From assembly GCF_010892395.1 (NCBI RefSeq), contig NZ_JAACKB010000277.1, positions 1 through 9,926 on the forward strand: a stretch of 9,926 nt of DNA. The letters are read 5' to 3'. Source of the DNA: Sulfurovum sp. bin170. GTDB lineage: Bacteria > Campylobacterota > Campylobacteria > Campylobacterales > Sulfurovaceae. The notes below the pieces were generated by a model. The model searched no databases. It saw only the letters and a program-made list of their open reading frames with translations, and was not told the DNA's origin. Of the stretch, positions 8,971 through 9,926 are shown piece by piece. Numbering within the stretch: the stretch's first letter is position 1; every line of letters begins with the position of its first letter. The translations under genes and the position numbers were made by a program.

Positions 8971-9718
8971 GTAAATAGACACCCTTAATTTCACTATCCT
9001 CTAGTGCTTTAGCCAAGGGGTCTGAACTACCTTTTACCCCAAGATAACTTCTAGCACTGTTTAGACGATAGTAGTAACGAAGGGTATTTAATTTTTTACC
9101 ATTTGACCAAGAAGATACTAAAATATAATCCTTCTTATATCCATCAATCTTTGAATATGCACCCTCTTGCGAGAAAGAGTCTGCAAACATATAGAGTTTC
9201 CCATCTTCAACCAAATATTTTGCATCTCTCATATTCATATCACCCATCATTGGTTGATAGACAACTTTATGATTTCCAAAGCTCACCTTTACAAGTAGAT
9301 TTGGACTCTCAGATGTCGACTTATATGCTAAGTAGTAGCGTTTTCCACTTATCATTCTTTTATTGAAACTTTGATTTTTTTTATACTCTACCGTTTTCGC
9401 CGTTGGTTTTGGAATTCTAGCAGGTATTGAACGCATACTATATGTTTTAGCAGTTGGATATGTTTTGACTTTTGAATAGTGTGCTACGGTATTATCCTCC
9501 TCTGATATTCCAACATTTTGATATTTTGGTATCTTTACTGGTCTACTATATCTCTTCTCTACTCTTCTCTCTTGAACTACATAAGTTCGAACTACTGGAG
9601 ATTTCAAAATAGTTTGTGAGCCATATATATAAGCATCATGGAAGTATCGTCTATATGCAGAAAGTTTGCTTTTTAATGAATATTTGTTTGTTGTATTATA
9701 CGCAAAAGGGATAAACAA
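8960..9718 (-). CDS. C-terminal fragment: second half of SPOR, linker and domain of unknown family
   Basis: The frame contains about 252 codons if counted from a TTG at 9718, but it has no credible start or ribosome site. It is better read as the continuation of the preceding fragment. Residues 1-38 (IPFAYNT, SLKSKLSAYRRYFHDAYIYG) complete a SPOR fold. Residues 39-116 are a basic linker rich in Tyr, Pro, Arg and Lys (RPVKIPKYQN, RIPKPTAKTVEYKK). Residues 117-252 look like a beta-rich, Tyr-rich domain (GKRYYLAYKS, GDMNMRDAKYLVEDGKLYMF, LRYYYRLNSARSYLG) that I do not recognise. The stop lies inside the end of the convergent FtsB-like gene. Confidence 0.6.
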   Translation of the reverse strand: MFIPFAYNTTNKYSLKSKLSAYRRYFHDAYIYGSQTILKSPVVRTYVVQERRVEKRYSRPVKIPKYQNVGISEEDNTVAHYSKVKTYPTAKTYSMRSIPARIPKPTAKTVEYKKNQSFNKRMISGKRYYLAYKSTSESPNLLVKVSFGNHKVVYQPMMGDMNMRDAKYLVEDGKLYMFADSFSQEGAYSKIDGYKKDYILVSSWSNGKKLNTLRYYYRLNSARSYLGVKGSSDPLAKALEDSEIKGVYLPNY

Positions 9719-9885
9719 CCATTTGATTTGACTACAGTGATATGTGAACGCAAATTTTCAGGCATACTATTAATAGTCTTCTCTAACACTGGAAACTGCT
9801 TAAAGCTACCAAGCTTTATAAAATATCTGTTCTGTGCATATAAAATATTCATTAAGACCAATAAAAGAAGTATAAATCTAAACAT
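9673..9885 (-). CDS. N-terminal fragment: signal peptide and first half of SPOR domain
   Basis: This 70-residue frame starts MFRFILLLLVLMN, a clear export signal with probable cleavage after LYA (residue 17). It continues YFIKLGSFKQ at 21-30 and a helix and strand up to about residue 56 (VVKSNG). This matches the first beta strand, helix and second strand of SPOR. The residues after 56 (C-L-S-L-L-R and onward) do not continue the fold and are probably out of frame. AAAAGGG at 9898-9904 is the nearest ribosome-site-like sequence, 12 bases before the ATG. An internal ATG at codon 12 would destroy the signal peptide, so the first ATG is preferred. Confidence 0.55.
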   Translation of the reverse strand: MFRFILLLLVLMNILYAQNRYFIKLGSFKQFPVLEKTINSMPENLRSHITVVKSNGCLSLLRIIQQTNIH

Positions 9886-9926
9886 AACTATATTTTACCC
9901 TTTTCTTTTTTAAAAATGATAACATA

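Larger units (their letters stand above)
8960..9885 (-). pseudogene. Frameshifted gene for an exported SPOR-domain protein
   Basis: Two minus-strand frames read as one protein. The first gives a signal peptide and the first half of a SPOR fold (YFIKLGSFK). The second continues with the other half (AYRRYFHDAYIYGS), a basic Tyr/Pro/Lys linker, and a C-terminal domain. The span is 926 bases; one extra base gives 927, or exactly 308 codons plus a stop. The two frames are both open between about 9676 and 9757, so the lesion lies there, most likely near 9700-9722, where the SPOR alignment changes frame. The required change is one missing base (a -1 shift). No X-XXY-YYZ slippery heptamer is in the right phase, so programmed frameshifting is not supported; a real mutation or a sequence error is more likely. 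SPOR domains bind denuded peptidoglycan, usually at the division site, so the intact protein would be periplasmic or envelope-bound. Confidence 0.7.

Noticed and set aside
9698..9730. Phase-variable homopolymer tract at the frameshift
   Set aside because: The longest runs near the junction are only three to four bases, too short for typical contingency-locus slippage.
9676..9757. Programmed -1 ribosomal frameshift in the SPOR gene
   Set aside because: No X-XXY-YYZ slippery heptamer is in the correct phase; CCCTTTT near 9704-9710 is out of phase for it. A mutation or sequence error is the simpler reading.
9728..9913. 61-codon plus-strand frame opposite the SPOR gene start
   Set aside because: It is antisense to a clear signal peptide and SPOR half-domain, and has no supporting motif.

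Overview
This window is AT-rich, gene-dense bacterial chromosome, with almost every base inside a protein gene. Protein style and gene order point to a Campylobacterota (Epsilonproteobacteria) member of the Sulfurovum/Sulfurimonas kind: GAGA-rich coding strands, an enolase gene followed directly by a short FtsB/DivIC-like gene, and extended -10 promoters without a clear -35. The lineage call is inference from remembered gene order and style, not a search.

Positions 44-5482 (+ strand) are a tightly packed transcription unit. It starts with an ATPase of the DUF234 type, with an AAA-type P-loop domain, a winged helix and a C-terminal PD-(D/E)XK nuclease-like domain. Then come pelE, pelF and pelG, which form the inner-membrane synthesis and export part of a Pel exopolysaccharide system. 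All junctions overlap by 1-4 bases. The remaining pel genes (pelA-D) are not in the window and would be expected upstream. PelF is the cytosolic glycosyltransferase, PelG the multi-pass inner-membrane transporter, and PelE the membrane-anchored TPR partner. An ATPase/nuclease-like gene coupled to pelE is the least expected part of this layout.

Positions 5486-7279 (- strand) encode a class I lysyl-tRNA synthetase, a different fold from the class II enzyme usual in Campylobacterota. It ends 3 bases from the end of pelG. A 146-bp divergent promoter region (7280-7425) separates it from enolase (7426-8697, +), which is followed 6 bases later by a small FtsB/DivIC-like membrane coiled-coil gene (8704-8970, +).

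The last segment (8960-9885, - strand) runs convergently into the FtsB-like gene with an 11-bp overlap. It looks like a single exported SPOR-domain protein whose reading frame is broken by one missing base inside the SPOR domain. The N-terminal piece carries the signal peptide and the first half of SPOR. The other frame carries the second half, a basic linker and a C-terminal domain of unknown type.

I saw no rRNA or tRNA gene, CRISPR array, insertion sequence or long repeat, and no gene-free stretch longer than 300 bases.
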